Below are positions 30,910 to 40,110 of a stretch of DNA of 64,000 nucleotides, one piece after another. A program made the translations under genes and the position numbers. Numbering within the stretch: position 1 is the first letter of the stretch; the number at the start of each line of letters is the position of its first letter. Source of the stretch: Candidatus Faecousia faecigallinarum (GTDB lineage Bacteria > Bacillota > Clostridia > Oscillospirales > Oscillospiraceae); contig DVHJ01000027.1 in the NCBI GenBank assembly GCA_018712145.1, positions 62,001-126,000 of the forward strand. The letters run 5' to 3'. The notes under the pieces were generated by a model, which was not told where the DNA came from, made no database searches, and saw nothing but the letters and a program-made list of their open reading frames with translations.

Positions 30910-31054
30910 TGCCGATACACTCCAGACAGATTTGAATCCCTTTGGTAAACACCTGCTCCACTTCGCCCCGGTAGACGCCATAGACCATCATGGCCAGGCC
31001 CACCCCCGCCAGAGCCAGGCCTACCGTCCGGGGCAACCGCCACGTTCTTCTCAT
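30902..31054 (-). CDS. 50-residue CXXC microprotein (CD1871A-like)
   Basis: This gene encodes 50 residues with one transmembrane helix (about residues 10-28), an amphipathic linker and a C-terminal CLEC motif in ICLECIGIG. AAAGGAGAACG precedes the ATG, and the stop overlaps the start of the NapH-like gene. I recall a small family, CD1871A-type CXXC proteins, with the same ending, encoded beside NapH-like Fe-S proteins. The CXXC pair could bind a metal or shuttle electrons for the neighbouring polyferredoxin. The family match is from memory. Confidence 0.8.
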   Translation of the reverse strand: MRRTWRLPRTVGLALAGVGLAMMVYGVYRGEVEQVFTKGIQICLECIGIG

Positions 31055-31084
31055 CGTTCTCCTTTCCCCGGTGGTAAACCCTGC

Positions 31085-33403
31085 TCACCGGGTGACAATC
31101 AAGCTGTCCGCCATGGTAAATACCGTCTCCACGCCCCGGTAGCAGCACCACTGGGGCATTTTTGCATACCGCTTGGCCACCAAGCGGAAAGCGCCAATGG
31201 TGCAATCCACCGGGAATTCCACATCCTGCCGGAAAATTTCCCGGGGACCAGGGGCGCAGGGCAAGGTGATGCGCCGCAGCAAGGCCAGCTTGTCCGGACT
31301 GGGGCCGGTATACAGCTCCACCGACTCCGGCAGGATAATCCCCGCCCGGTGGTGGGACAAAAAGCCCAACGCAATGGTCTTCACCGCCACAGGCTGAGCC
31401 AGCACCCCTGTCACCGCTAAATTTTCCAGGGTGCCCCGCCATCTGCCGTCCAGGTAATCGTCAGAACCCCGGCGGAGCTGGAGCAGATCCCCAATGCCGT
31501 TGCCCCGAAACACCGGACGGACATCAAAGGTGGTGGGGCTGGTGAGGGCAATCTCCTTCAGGCCAAACTGGCACCGGGCCACGCCGGTTTCACTGACCCG
31601 GCCATCCGGCAAAAACAGCTTGGCCCGCACCTCCGCCGCCTGGGCCAGCGTCACCGGCCCGGTGTACAAGGCGGCGTGTTCATCCGGCTCCGTGCCGTCC
31701 AAGGTGTAGCGAATTTCCCCCCGCTGGCCGGCGGTGATTTCCATCACCGCCTGACTGCCCCAGGGAAGCACCACGTCTCCCGGCAGGATTACCGGCGCCT
31801 TGGGGGGCACCGGCCGGGCTGCTGCCCGCACTGGCTGAGGCGGGCAAACCACGGCCCGCACCGGATCTTCCAATTGTGGACCGAGGGTCAGGCAAATTTG
31901 CCCCTCCTGGGGCAGGATCATCAGCCCCCCTGGCCCCGCCCGGTTTACCGTTCCCCGGGTGACGGCAAAGTCGTAGGTAAAGCCCTGGTGGGCCATGGTG
32001 ACCTTGCCCTCAGACCACCCCTGGAACACCGGCAGCCGGTCAAAGCACAGGCCATAGGGGCCGGATACCTGCAACTGATTGGGGGTCATGGTCAAAGCCG
32101 CCAAGCGTTCCTCGCCCCACAATTCTGCCCGGGCAGTCATTTCATCCGGGGCAAAGTAGCGGATCTTGCCGGTGGGCTCCGCCCCGTCCCGGTCAGTCAG
32201 CCGGATAAAGGGGCGCTGCCCCTCCTCCATCCATGCCTGGGGAAACAGTACCGGCAGGCCGTCACAGGTGCTTTTGCTGCCGGCCAAGGGCCGGTCTAAG
32301 TACCGGGAGGGATAGTCCTGGCGGAACAGGAACAGATCCCGGATCCGCAGCCGCCCCGCCTCCCCCAACAGCCCCAGGCGGTAGTTGGCGCTGGCATACC
32401 ACTGGGCGGACAGATTCCGGCCCTCGTCCCAATCCCGGGAAGCCTGGAAGCTCACCGGGGGCGTGATGCGGTACTGTGCCCGGAACCACCGGGCAGTCTG
32501 AGCCATGGTTTCCACCCGCACCAGGCCCCGCTGAACCAGGGTTTCCAAGTGGGCCAACTGAGGCTCCAGGCCGGGCCGGATATTCTCCCAGAGAAAGTTG
32601 TTCTCCTGACCCACGTGGGCATAGCCAATCCCCAGGGCGTCCTCCTGGGTCAGGCAGTCAAACAGCCAGGTAATCCACTTGGGATCCCGGCCGGTTAACC
32701 AGGAAGGCTCCAGGGTATACACCCCCTGTAGGCCCTCCCGCACGTCCTGCTCAAAATTGTAGATGGGATCCGGCCCCAGCAGGCGGAACACCGGCATATC
32801 CAGCTGGGCCTGTTCTGTCTGGGCGGGCAAAAATTCGTTTTTCCGGCTGGGGTAATAGACACCATTGGGCCAACCGCCCCAGAGGGTAAAGCCATCGGTT
32901 CCCATCTGATCCCGGCAGATGGCCCCGGCAACCACCCCATAGCGGTCATGGGCATGGGCCAAGGTCACCGGATCCATCACCCAGGAACCGATGCTCTCCG
33001 GATACCGGCCAAACACCTGGTAAAAATCCGCCATATAGGCATCCACCAGCTGCCGCCGCTCTTCCGGCGTGTAGCCCACGGCGTAGGCGCTGTCCACCCG
33101 GTCATCGTATTCCTCGCTGCACTTGCCCCGGAAGGGTACTCCTGCCCGCCGGCACAGCGGCTCAGTAATCTCCCACCAGGCGGAAATCTCGTCATATTCG
33201 TCCAGATACGTCTTCAGCAGCTGCTGGTATCTGGGCTCCATCAGGGCGTCATGCTTCAACGCATAAGTGCCGGGAAACCCATGCTGTTTCACCAGAATCA
33301 ATTGCCGCTTCACCGTGTCAAAATCATCGGCAATGAACCGGCTGGGTTCAGTGTGGGACATGCGGATAAAATTATAGATGTTAACCACAACGGTTTTTTT
33401 CAT
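31085..33403 (-). CDS. Large protein with N-terminal barrel-like region and chitobiase-like C-terminal domain
   Basis: This 772-residue protein has no signal peptide. The N-terminal 330 residues (beginning MKKTVVVNIYNFIRMSHTE) resemble the (beta/alpha) barrel of glycoside hydrolase or polysaccharide deacetylase superfamilies, with conserved His, Asp and Trp positions such as SWVMDPVTLAHAHDRYG. A chitobiase-type segment (IRYTLDGTEPDEHAALYTG, about 590-608) and an F5/8-like beta sandwich follow (about 640-772). Its ATG overlaps the GNAT stop by four bases. A role in carbohydrate recognition is likely, but the reaction is unknown. Confidence 0.7.
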   Translation of the reverse strand: MKKTVVVNIYNFIRMSHTEPSRFIADDFDTVKRQLILVKQHGFPGTYALKHDALMEPRYQQLLKTYLDEYDEISAWWEITEPLCRRAGVPFRGKCSEEYDDRVDSAYAVGYTPEERRQLVDAYMADFYQVFGRYPESIGSWVMDPVTLAHAHDRYGVVAGAICRDQMGTDGFTLWGGWPNGVYYPSRKNEFLPAQTEQAQLDMPVFRLLGPDPIYNFEQDVREGLQGVYTLEPSWLTGRDPKWITWLFDCLTQEDALGIGYAHVGQENNFLWENIRPGLEPQLAHLETLVQRGLVRVETMAQTARWFRAQYRITPPVSFQASRDWDEGRNLSAQWYASANYRLGLLGEAGRLRIRDLFLFRQDYPSRYLDRPLAGSKSTCDGLPVLFPQAWMEEGQRPFIRLTDRDGAEPTGKIRYFAPDEMTARAELWGEERLAALTMTPNQLQVSGPYGLCFDRLPVFQGWSEGKVTMAHQGFTYDFAVTRGTVNRAGPGGLMILPQEGQICLTLGPQLEDPVRAVVCPPQPVRAAARPVPPKAPVILPGDVVLPWGSQAVMEITAGQRGEIRYTLDGTEPDEHAALYTGPVTLAQAAEVRAKLFLPDGRVSETGVARCQFGLKEIALTSPTTFDVRPVFRGNGIGDLLQLRRGSDDYLDGRWRGTLENLAVTGVLAQPVAVKTIALGFLSHHRAGIILPESVELYTGPSPDKLALLRRITLPCAPGPREIFRQDVEFPVDCTIGAFRLVAKRYAKMPQWCCYRGVETVFTMADSLIVTR

Positions 33404-34107
33404 GTGCCGCTCCTTTCCCCGGGCCGGCGCAGCCAAGCCATGGTATCGGTGGATAACGTCATCCCCGCTTTGCGCTGTAGCGCCATGGAGGCGGTATTGC
33501 CCACAATCACCTGATCGTAGGGTACCCGCCCCTGTGCCAGATAGCGGTTAATTTGGAAGCTCTCCAAAGCCAGGGCCAAGCCCCGGCGGCGAAATGCCGG
33601 AAACACCTCCAGCATGCCCATGCTCCCCTCGCTATGCTCCCCCACGAACCCAGCCAGATGCCCTTCCACAAAGGCGCCATAAATCACCCCGGCGGTCAAC
33701 CGCTGAGCAATGTACGCCGGGTCATGGAACAAACTGTACCCTTCCAATACCGGCTGGAAATAGGTCATGTCCAACTGCCGGATATCCCCGGCCACCGGTA
33801 GGCGCTCCGTCTCCAGGTAAGCCGCCTGATAGCACTGGCAGGTGCAGGTCAGCCCCAGGCTTTCCTGTACCTGCTCTGCCAGCCGGCCACCCATCACATT
33901 CAGGGTGTGGAAGTCCGGCGGCACCAGGGCCATGGCAGCGGCATAACTGTCTGCCGCCACCATGGTCACATCCTCCACCTGCACCGCCACGCCCTGGGGG
34001 CCGGCAGCCAGCACTTGGCCGCGCTCCAGGCGCAGAGGCTCAATGATGCTGATATTCAGCACCCGGTCCCGATTGAGATAGGCCAGGGCCTGCTCTTTCT
34101 CTGTCAT
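33400..34107 (-). CDS. GNAT-family N-acetyltransferase
   Basis: This 235-residue protein has a GNAT domain in its C-terminal half. The acetyl-CoA loop is in FRRRGLALALE (about 187-197), preceded by a GYSLFHDPAYIAQRL region and by GAFVEGHLAGFVGEH. The N-terminal half resembles a degenerate second acetyltransferase fold. The substrate is unknown. The start at 34107 lies 13 bases after the clpE stop. It overlaps the next gene by four bases, so it is translationally coupled to it. Confidence 0.8.
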   Translation of the reverse strand: MTEKEQALAYLNRDRVLNISIIEPLRLERGQVLAAGPQGVAVQVEDVTMVAADSYAAAMALVPPDFHTLNVMGGRLAEQVQESLGLTCTCQCYQAAYLETERLPVAGDIRQLDMTYFQPVLEGYSLFHDPAYIAQRLTAGVIYGAFVEGHLAGFVGEHSEGSMGMLEVFPAFRRRGLALALESFQINRYLAQGRVPYDQVIVGNTASMALQRKAGMTLSTDTMAWLRRPGERSGT

Positions 34108-34120
34108 GAGTCCCTCCGGT

Positions 34121-36403
34121 TTACTTCCGCTCCAGCACCAGCTGCCCATCTCCCACGGTGGCGTGGAGGGCAGCCAGGGGCGTCTGGAAGCTGTCAATAA
34201 TGGCCTCGGCAATGGGATCCTCCAGATCCCGCTGAATGGTCCGGCGGAGATTTCTGGCGCCGTAGGTCACAGAGTAAGCCTTCTGGGTGAGATAGTCCCG
34301 GAGACTTTCGTCCCAGGTGAATTCCAGCCCCCGGGCCTGGAGGGAATCCTGCAGTTCCTTGAGCATAATGTCCGCAATGGCCAGGAAGTTCTCCTCCGAC
34401 AGGTGGTTGAAGCAAATCACCTCATCCACCCGGTTCAAAAACTCCGGACGGAGGAACTCCCGCAGGGCCTTCATGGCTCCCTCGTTTTGCTGCTGGCTCA
34501 CCGTCTGGCCAAAGCCCAGGCCGCCGCCCCGGCGGTCAGAGCCAGCGTTGGAGGTCATGACAATGATGGTGTTTTCAAAGTTCACCACCCGGCCCTGAGC
34601 ATCGGTAATCCGGCCGTCGTCCAGCACCTGAAGCAGGACGTTGAGCACGTCCGGGTGGGCCTTCTCGATTTCATCAAACAGGATAACGCTGTAGGGCCGG
34701 CGGCGGATCTTCTCCGTCAGCTGGCCGGCCTCATCGTAGCCCACATAACCGGGAGGCGAGCCGATGAGCTTGGAAACGGTGTGCTTCTCCATATACTCGG
34801 ACATGTCCAAGCGGATCAGCGCGTCCACTGCGTCAAACATCTCCTGGGCCAGCCGTTTAACCAGTTCGGTTTTGCCCACGCCGGTGGGACCCACAAAGAT
34901 GAAGGATACCGGCCGCTTCTTGGGGCTAATCCCCACCCGGCTCCGGCGGATGGCACGGCTCACCGCTTCCACCGCCTGATCCTGGCCCACAATGTGGGTT
35001 TTCAGCCGGGATTCCAGGGTTTTTAGCTGCTGGTATTCCTGGGCCTGGATTTTGCTGGCCGGGATTTTGGTCCACATTTCAATGATTCTGGCTAGATTCT
35101 CTATGGTAACCGCCGGTGGCGGCACCTGGCTGAGCTGTTCAATCTCCTCGGCTACCCGGCACAGGCGGCTGCGCAGCTCCGCCAGACGGGCATAGTTTTC
35201 CTCCCCCTGGGCGTTGCTTTCCGTGAGCATTTTCAGCTCCAGTTCGTAGTCGTCCCGTTCTTTTCGCAGCTCTGCCAACCGGGAGATTTCCTTGCTCCGC
35301 AAATTGACATCGGAGCACGCCTCATCCAGCAGATCGATGGCCTTATCCGGCAGGAACCGGTCGGTGATATACCGCTCCGACAGCACCACGCACTGCCGGG
35401 CAATTTCCGGGGTAATGGTCACACCGTGGAACTGAGCATAGTAGTGGGCCACGCCCTTCATAATTTCCGTGGCTTCCTCAATGGTAGGCTCCGCCACATT
35501 TACCGGTTGGAACCGCCGCTCCAAGGCGGCATCTTTCTCAATATACTTCCGGTACTCGGCAAAGGTGGTGGCGCCGATCACCTGAATTTCTCCCCGGGAC
35601 AGAGCCGGTTTCAGGATGTTAGCGGCATTCATGGAGCCCTCCGCATCCCCGGCGCCCACCAGGTTATGCACCTCATCGATCACCAGAATAATGTTGCCGC
35701 AGGCTTTTACCTCGGCAATCAAGCTCTTCATCCGGCTCTCAAACTGGCCCCGGAACTGGGTACCGGCCACCAAGGAGGTGAGATCCAGGAGGAAAACCTC
35801 CTTATCCCGGAGCTTAAAGGGCACGTTCCCCTGGGCAATCCGCTGGGCCAGTCCTTCGGCAATGGCGGTTTTACCCACGCCGGGCTCGCCGATGAGGCAG
35901 GGATTGTTCTTTTGCCGGCGGTTGAGAATTTGAATCACCCGCTCGGTCTCCTGCTCCCGGCCTACCACCCGGTCCAGCTTGCCTTCCCGAGCTTGAGCGG
36001 TAAGGTTCATGCAGTAGTTATCCAGGAACTTATGCTTCTTGGTTTTTGGCTGCTTCGGCGGCTCCTGGGGCTCCCGGGGCTTTTCCGGCAGATCCCGCCG
36101 GCGTTCCGAGCCCCCAAACAGCTGGTTCAGCAGGGGGAAGGTGGCCGTCTGGCTTTCAATCTCGTCATCCTCCCCATCTCCGGGCTGATTTTGTCCAAAG
36201 GCGGAAGCCATCTCATCGCTGAGGGCATCCAGATCCTCATCGGAAATGCCCATTTGCTTGACTGCGTCATTGATCTGGGGAATCCCCAAGCTCCTGGCGC
36301 ATTTCAGGCAGTAGCCCTCGTTGAGGGTAACGCCGTTCTCCACCCGGGTGATGAAGACCACGGCAACATTTTTCTTGCACTTAACACACAGTTTTGGTGG
36401 CAT
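34121..36403 (-). CDS. clpE: ClpE-type AAA+ unfoldase with N-terminal zinc finger
   Basis: This 760-residue double-AAA+ ATPase has Walker A motifs GEPGVGKT (first module) and GPTGVGKTE (second module), arginine-finger regions, and an LGF loop in GGGLGFGQT that would dock ClpP. Instead of a Clp_N domain it begins with a four-cysteine zinc finger (Cys6, Cys9, Cys32, Cys35), the mark of ClpE. A charged helical UVR-like segment lies between the modules. It unfolds proteins for ClpP, especially under heat stress. No clear CtsR box is visible upstream; an 18-bp palindrome lies at 36437-36454. Confidence 0.93.
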   Translation of the reverse strand: MPPKLCVKCKKNVAVVFITRVENGVTLNEGYCLKCARSLGIPQINDAVKQMGISDEDLDALSDEMASAFGQNQPGDGEDDEIESQTATFPLLNQLFGGSERRRDLPEKPREPQEPPKQPKTKKHKFLDNYCMNLTAQAREGKLDRVVGREQETERVIQILNRRQKNNPCLIGEPGVGKTAIAEGLAQRIAQGNVPFKLRDKEVFLLDLTSLVAGTQFRGQFESRMKSLIAEVKACGNIILVIDEVHNLVGAGDAEGSMNAANILKPALSRGEIQVIGATTFAEYRKYIEKDAALERRFQPVNVAEPTIEEATEIMKGVAHYYAQFHGVTITPEIARQCVVLSERYITDRFLPDKAIDLLDEACSDVNLRSKEISRLAELRKERDDYELELKMLTESNAQGEENYARLAELRSRLCRVAEEIEQLSQVPPPAVTIENLARIIEMWTKIPASKIQAQEYQQLKTLESRLKTHIVGQDQAVEAVSRAIRRSRVGISPKKRPVSFIFVGPTGVGKTELVKRLAQEMFDAVDALIRLDMSEYMEKHTVSKLIGSPPGYVGYDEAGQLTEKIRRRPYSVILFDEIEKAHPDVLNVLLQVLDDGRITDAQGRVVNFENTIIVMTSNAGSDRRGGGLGFGQTVSQQQNEGAMKALREFLRPEFLNRVDEVICFNHLSEENFLAIADIMLKELQDSLQARGLEFTWDESLRDYLTQKAYSVTYGARNLRRTIQRDLEDPIAEAIIDSFQTPLAALHATVGDGQLVLERK

Positions 36404-36436
36404 AATTCAAGTCTCCCAAAAGGAAATACGAAAATT

Positions 36437-36454
36437 TGCATGGCACTCCATGCA
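36437..36454. promoter_or_regulatory. 18-bp palindrome upstream of clpE
   Basis: TGCATGG and CCATGCA form a perfect 7-bp inverted repeat around four bases, 34 bases before the clpE start. It does not match the CtsR or CIRCE consensus. It could be an operator for another repressor. Confidence 0.3.
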
Positions 36455-36511
36455 GGAAGGAAAATCTCCACATCCCTTACCGCCGTTAGCCGGCAAAAGG
36501 ATGAAGAAACG

Positions 36512-37630
36512 TTAAGGACTAAACCGCCAAGCGGTTCTGGCGTTGGCCAGATAGGCCGCGCCGTTTTCACAAATACAGACCATGGCCGCAGCGCCCTGCC
36601 CGGTATACCAGGCTTCCAGGCGTTTGCCGGAAATGGTCAGCCCGTCGCCGGTGAGGTAGGCAACATATTTACCGTTCACCGCCACAGTCTGGGCCATGCC
36701 CATCTCCACCCGGCCCAACTCCCTGCCCCTGCCGTCCACGGTCACCAGAGTATAGCCTGTGCTGCCGGACAACACCAAGGCGGCAAAGCCGTCGCCGGCC
36801 AGGTCAAATCCAGTCAGGCCAGTATATGCATACCGGCCCTGAACCTCCCCGGCGGTATCGAACACCACCAGTTCCGATTCCCCCACAGCACAAATCTCAC
36901 CGCTGCCCCAAAACGCCAGATCATAGATCAGCTGGTTGCCCAGGTCTACCTCCGCCACCGGTTCTTCCCGATCTGTTCGGTATACCACGGCAGAGGAAGC
37001 AAATCCGCTGTCCGACTGTCCTAAAGCAACAGCGCAAGCATAGTCTGCCCCCGGCGAAACTGCACAAACTGTAAAATACCGGGTGGAAGCATGTACGGCA
37101 AAGCAGGACTGCTGACGCTTATCCAGCACCTGCAGCTGGGACTTGGTTCGATCTGCCGAAGTCACGTAACAAACCGCACCGTCACTGGCAATGTCTGCAT
37201 CAAAAATCAAACCGGAGGGCCCCTCTTCCAGCAGTGAGTTGCCTGACTGATCCAGCAGAAGCATGGCCGTTCCGCCGGCATCATAGGCCAAAATCAGGCC
37301 ACCGCCGCTTTTCAGCACCGGGGTACTCATGGTCAGGCTGGCCACAAAGCGTTCGTTGCCATCCTTATCGTACAAGGTAACTCCATCGGCGTCGGCAATC
37401 GCCATAGCGCTGCCCACTGCCGCCAAACTGCTGGGCGCCGTATCCAGGGACACGGTCATCTCACCACTGCCATAGGTAAAAAACCGCCGGATGCCGTCCC
37501 AGTTGCGTCCGCCGTCCACCGCAAAGAAAGCCAGCACCAGAACGATCACCGCCAGAGCGGCCAGAAACACTGCCGCCCGCCGCCGTTCACGGCCCGGGTG
37601 ACGAAAGGGGATGATTTTCCCTCTCTCCAT
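36512..37630 (-). CDS. DUF5711-like membrane-anchored beta-propeller protein
   Basis: This 372-residue protein has a basic cytoplasmic N-terminus (1-18), one transmembrane helix (about 19-41), and an outward domain of repeated four-strand blades with periodic G-N/D-G turns (for example VTLYDKDGNE and MLLLDQSGNS). The pattern fits a beta-propeller of the DUF5711 type. Function is unknown; scaffolding or envelope sensing is possible. AGGAGG precedes the ATG at 37630. It follows truA by 27 bases. Confidence 0.75.
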   Translation of the reverse strand: MERGKIIPFRHPGRERRRAAVFLAALAVIVLVLAFFAVDGGRNWDGIRRFFTYGSGEMTVSLDTAPSSLAAVGSAMAIADADGVTLYDKDGNERFVASLTMSTPVLKSGGGLILAYDAGGTAMLLLDQSGNSLLEEGPSGLIFDADIASDGAVCYVTSADRTKSQLQVLDKRQQSCFAVHASTRYFTVCAVSPGADYACAVALGQSDSGFASSAVVYRTDREEPVAEVDLGNQLIYDLAFWGSGEICAVGESELVVFDTAGEVQGRYAYTGLTGFDLAGDGFAALVLSGSTGYTLVTVDGRGRELGRVEMGMAQTVAVNGKYVAYLTGDGLTISGKRLEAWYTGQGAAAMVCICENGAAYLANARTAWRFSP

Positions 37631-37657
37631 GGATGCCTCCTTCCTCCGCCAGTCCAG

Positions 37658-38437
37658 TTATACCAGCGGTTCAGCGGACAGGGTAAAGTTTTCTGTCCCG
37701 TTATTATACCAAAGGTTTGTCAGATATAATCCGCCAGGGGGTACTGTGGGACCTGCGGCAGTGCGGTTACCGGCGCGAAGAATGTCCGCCACCGCCTGGG
37801 GCGGAAATTTCCCCTCGGCAGCATACACCACCGTTCCGGCCATGGCTCGCGCCATATTGTACAGGAAGCCATTGGCGCTGACCTCCAGCGCCAGGAGCTT
37901 TCCTTTCCGGATCACCTGGTAGCTATACACCGTCCGCACCGTAGAGCGCACGTCCGTGCCCACAGAGCGCACCGCCGCAAAATCGTGGGTGCCCACAAAG
38001 CAGTCCGCCGCCGCCTGCATGATCCCTTCATCCAGAGGACGGGGATAAAACCAGGCGCGATTGACATAAAACGGATCTCGAATGCGATCGTTATAAATCA
38101 AATAGGTATATGTCTTCCGGACGCAGGAGCCAATGGCATTAAAGTCCGGACTGACTTCCCTGGCCTGGGTAACCACAATGTCTCCAGGCAGATGTGTATT
38201 CACCGCATAGGGCAGCCGCTGGGTGGGAATGGAGGATTCCGTGCGAAAATTGGCCACGTACACCCGGGCATGCACTCCGGCGTCGGTACGTCCGCAGCCG
38301 GTAACGTGTACCCGGTGGCCCACCACCCCCTCCAAGGCGGCTTCCAGGGTGCCGGCCACCGTGGCCAGATCTTTCTGCACCTGCCAGCCGTGGTACGCCG
38401 TACCCAGGTAGGTGAGAAACAAAGCAACGTTGCGCAT
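37658..38437 (-). CDS. truA: tRNA pseudouridine synthase A
   Basis: This 259-residue enzyme has the catalytic aspartate in GRTDAGVHA (Asp52). It makes pseudouridine at positions 38-40 of tRNA. It follows ecfT by nine bases, preserving the ecfA1-ecfA2-ecfT-truA order common in Firmicutes, here without the usual flanking ribosomal protein genes. Confidence 0.95.
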   Translation of the reverse strand: MRNVALFLTYLGTAYHGWQVQKDLATVAGTLEAALEGVVGHRVHVTGCGRTDAGVHARVYVANFRTESSIPTQRLPYAVNTHLPGDIVVTQAREVSPDFNAIGSCVRKTYTYLIYNDRIRDPFYVNRAWFYPRPLDEGIMQAAADCFVGTHDFAAVRSVGTDVRSTVRTVYSYQVIRKGKLLALEVSANGFLYNMARAMAGTVVYAAEGKFPPQAVADILRAGNRTAAGPTVPPGGLYLTNLWYNNGTENFTLSAEPLV

Positions 38438-38446
38438 ATTCTCCCC

Positions 38447-39250
38447 TTACCCCAATTGCTTCAGCAAAATCGTCGCCGCCACCAGAGCCGCGCCCAAAAT
38501 CAGGGCCGCGCCGTCCCGAGGGGCAAACTTCAGCACCTTCAGTTTGGTCCGGCCGTTGCCCCCCTGGTAACACCGGCATTCCATGGCAGTAGCCAGCTCG
38601 TCGGCCCGGCGGAACGCGCTGATGAACAAAGGAACCAGGATCGGCACCAGGGCTTTCGCCCGCTGCAACAAATTGCCGGACTCAAAATCCGCGCCGCGGG
38701 CTTTTTGCGCGGACATGATTTTATCCGTCTCCTCAATGAGGGTGGGGATAAAGCGCAAGGCAATGCACATAATCATGGTCAGCTCATGTACCGGCAGCCG
38801 AATCTTCTTCAGGGGATTCAGCAGCGATTCCAGGCCGTCAGTAAGGGCAATGGGGGAGGTGGTATAGGTCAGCAGAAATGTGCCGGTGATCAGCATTATG
38901 ATCCGGGTGCCCATAAACAGGGCGGCCTGTATCCCCTCCCAGGTGATGGTCAGGCCCCAGAAGCGAACCAGTACATGTTCGCCCCCTGTGTAAAACAAAT
39001 TCAACACAGCCGTAAATATGACCACAATGACCACCGGTTTCAAGCCCCGGAGCACCGCCTTAGGCCGGATACGGGAAAGGGCGATACTCATCACCAGAAA
39101 AGCAAAGACGATGCCATAGGCAATCCATCCCTGGGCAACAAACAGGGCCACAATATACAACACCGTCATCAGCAGCTTGGTCCGGGGATCCAGCCGGTGC
39201 ACCACCGTTTTGCCAGGGAAGTACTGGCCCAGGGTAATGTCCTTTAACAT
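38447..39250 (-). CDS. ecfT: ECF transporter transmembrane subunit EcfT
   Basis: This 267-residue membrane protein has about five to six hydrophobic segments. The EcfT coupling helices carry the Ala-Arg-Gly motif in QKARGADFE and a second one near AFRRADELATAMECR. It links vitamin-specific S components to the EcfA1-EcfA2 motor. Its ATG overlaps the ecfA2 stop by seven bases. The folate-type S component at 7349 is a likely client. Confidence 0.94.
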   Translation of the reverse strand: MLKDITLGQYFPGKTVVHRLDPRTKLLMTVLYIVALFVAQGWIAYGIVFAFLVMSIALSRIRPKAVLRGLKPVVIVVIFTAVLNLFYTGGEHVLVRFWGLTITWEGIQAALFMGTRIIMLITGTFLLTYTTSPIALTDGLESLLNPLKKIRLPVHELTMIMCIALRFIPTLIEETDKIMSAQKARGADFESGNLLQRAKALVPILVPLFISAFRRADELATAMECRCYQGGNGRTKLKVLKFAPRDGAALILGAALVAATILLKQLG

Positions 39251-40110
39251 TCCTTCCGGCCCCCTTTCACCCGGTTTAGTTCCCGGACGGCCTGCTCCAA
39301 GGTAAATACGCTGGAATCCACGGGTTGGCCCAGCTCCCGGAGGCGAAGCATCACCCGGGTCACCTGGGGGATGGTCAGGCCGATTTGCTCCAGCTCCCAG
39401 GCACGCTGGAATACCTCCCGGGGAGCGGCGTCCATCCGCACGCCGCCGTGATCCATCACCAGCAGGCGGTCGGTGAGCCGGGCCACATCCTCCATGGCAT
39501 GGCTCACCATGACAATGGTGGCGTTTTTCGCCTGCTGATAAGCCCGAATATTGGCCAGGATACTCTCCCGCCCCTCCGGGTCCAGGCCAGCGGTAGGCTC
39601 ATCCAGGATCAGCACATCCGGCTCCATGGCAATGACGCCGGCAATGGCCACCCGGCGCTTCTGTCCGCCGGACAGAGCAAAGGGAGATTGCTCCAGCTGG
39701 CTCTCCGGCACACCAACAAAAGCGGCGGCCTCCCGCACACGGCGGTCAATTTCCTCCGGAGACAATTTCATATTCTTGGGGCCGAAGGCAATGTCTTTAT
39801 AGGCCGTCTCCTCAAACAGCTGGTATTCCGGATACTGAAACACCAGTCCCACCCGGAAACGGATGCTCCGGGTAAACGCCTTGTCCTGCCAAATGTCCTG
39901 GCCGTCAAACAGAATCTGTCCGGCGGTGGGTTTCAGCAGGCCGTTGAGATGCTGGATCAGCGTGGATTTTCCCGAGCCGGTGTGGCCGATAATGCCCACA
40001 AATTCCCCCCGCTCCAGGGAGAAATTCACATGGGACAGTGCCTCCCGCTGAAAGGGGGTGCCGGCGCTGTACACATGGCAGAGGTCTCTCACCTCAAGAA
40101 TTGGCGACAC
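39244..40110 (-). CDS. ecfA2: ECF transporter ATPase EcfA2
   Basis: This 288-residue ATPase has Walker A GHTGSGKST, signature LSGGQKRR and Walker B LILDEPTAGLDPEG. The GTG start at 40110 is supported by GGGAGGAATG and overlaps the end of ecfA1 by 17 bases. It forms the ATPase pair with EcfA1. Confidence 0.95.
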   Translation of the reverse strand: MSPILEVRDLCHVYSAGTPFQREALSHVNFSLERGEFVGIIGHTGSGKSTLIQHLNGLLKPTAGQILFDGQDIWQDKAFTRSIRFRVGLVFQYPEYQLFEETAYKDIAFGPKNMKLSPEEIDRRVREAAAFVGVPESQLEQSPFALSGGQKRRVAIAGVIAMEPDVLILDEPTAGLDPEGRESILANIRAYQQAKNATIVMVSHAMEDVARLTDRLLVMDHGGVRMDAAPREVFQRAWELEQIGLTIPQVTRVMLRLRELGQPVDSSVFTLEQAVRELNRVKGGRKEC

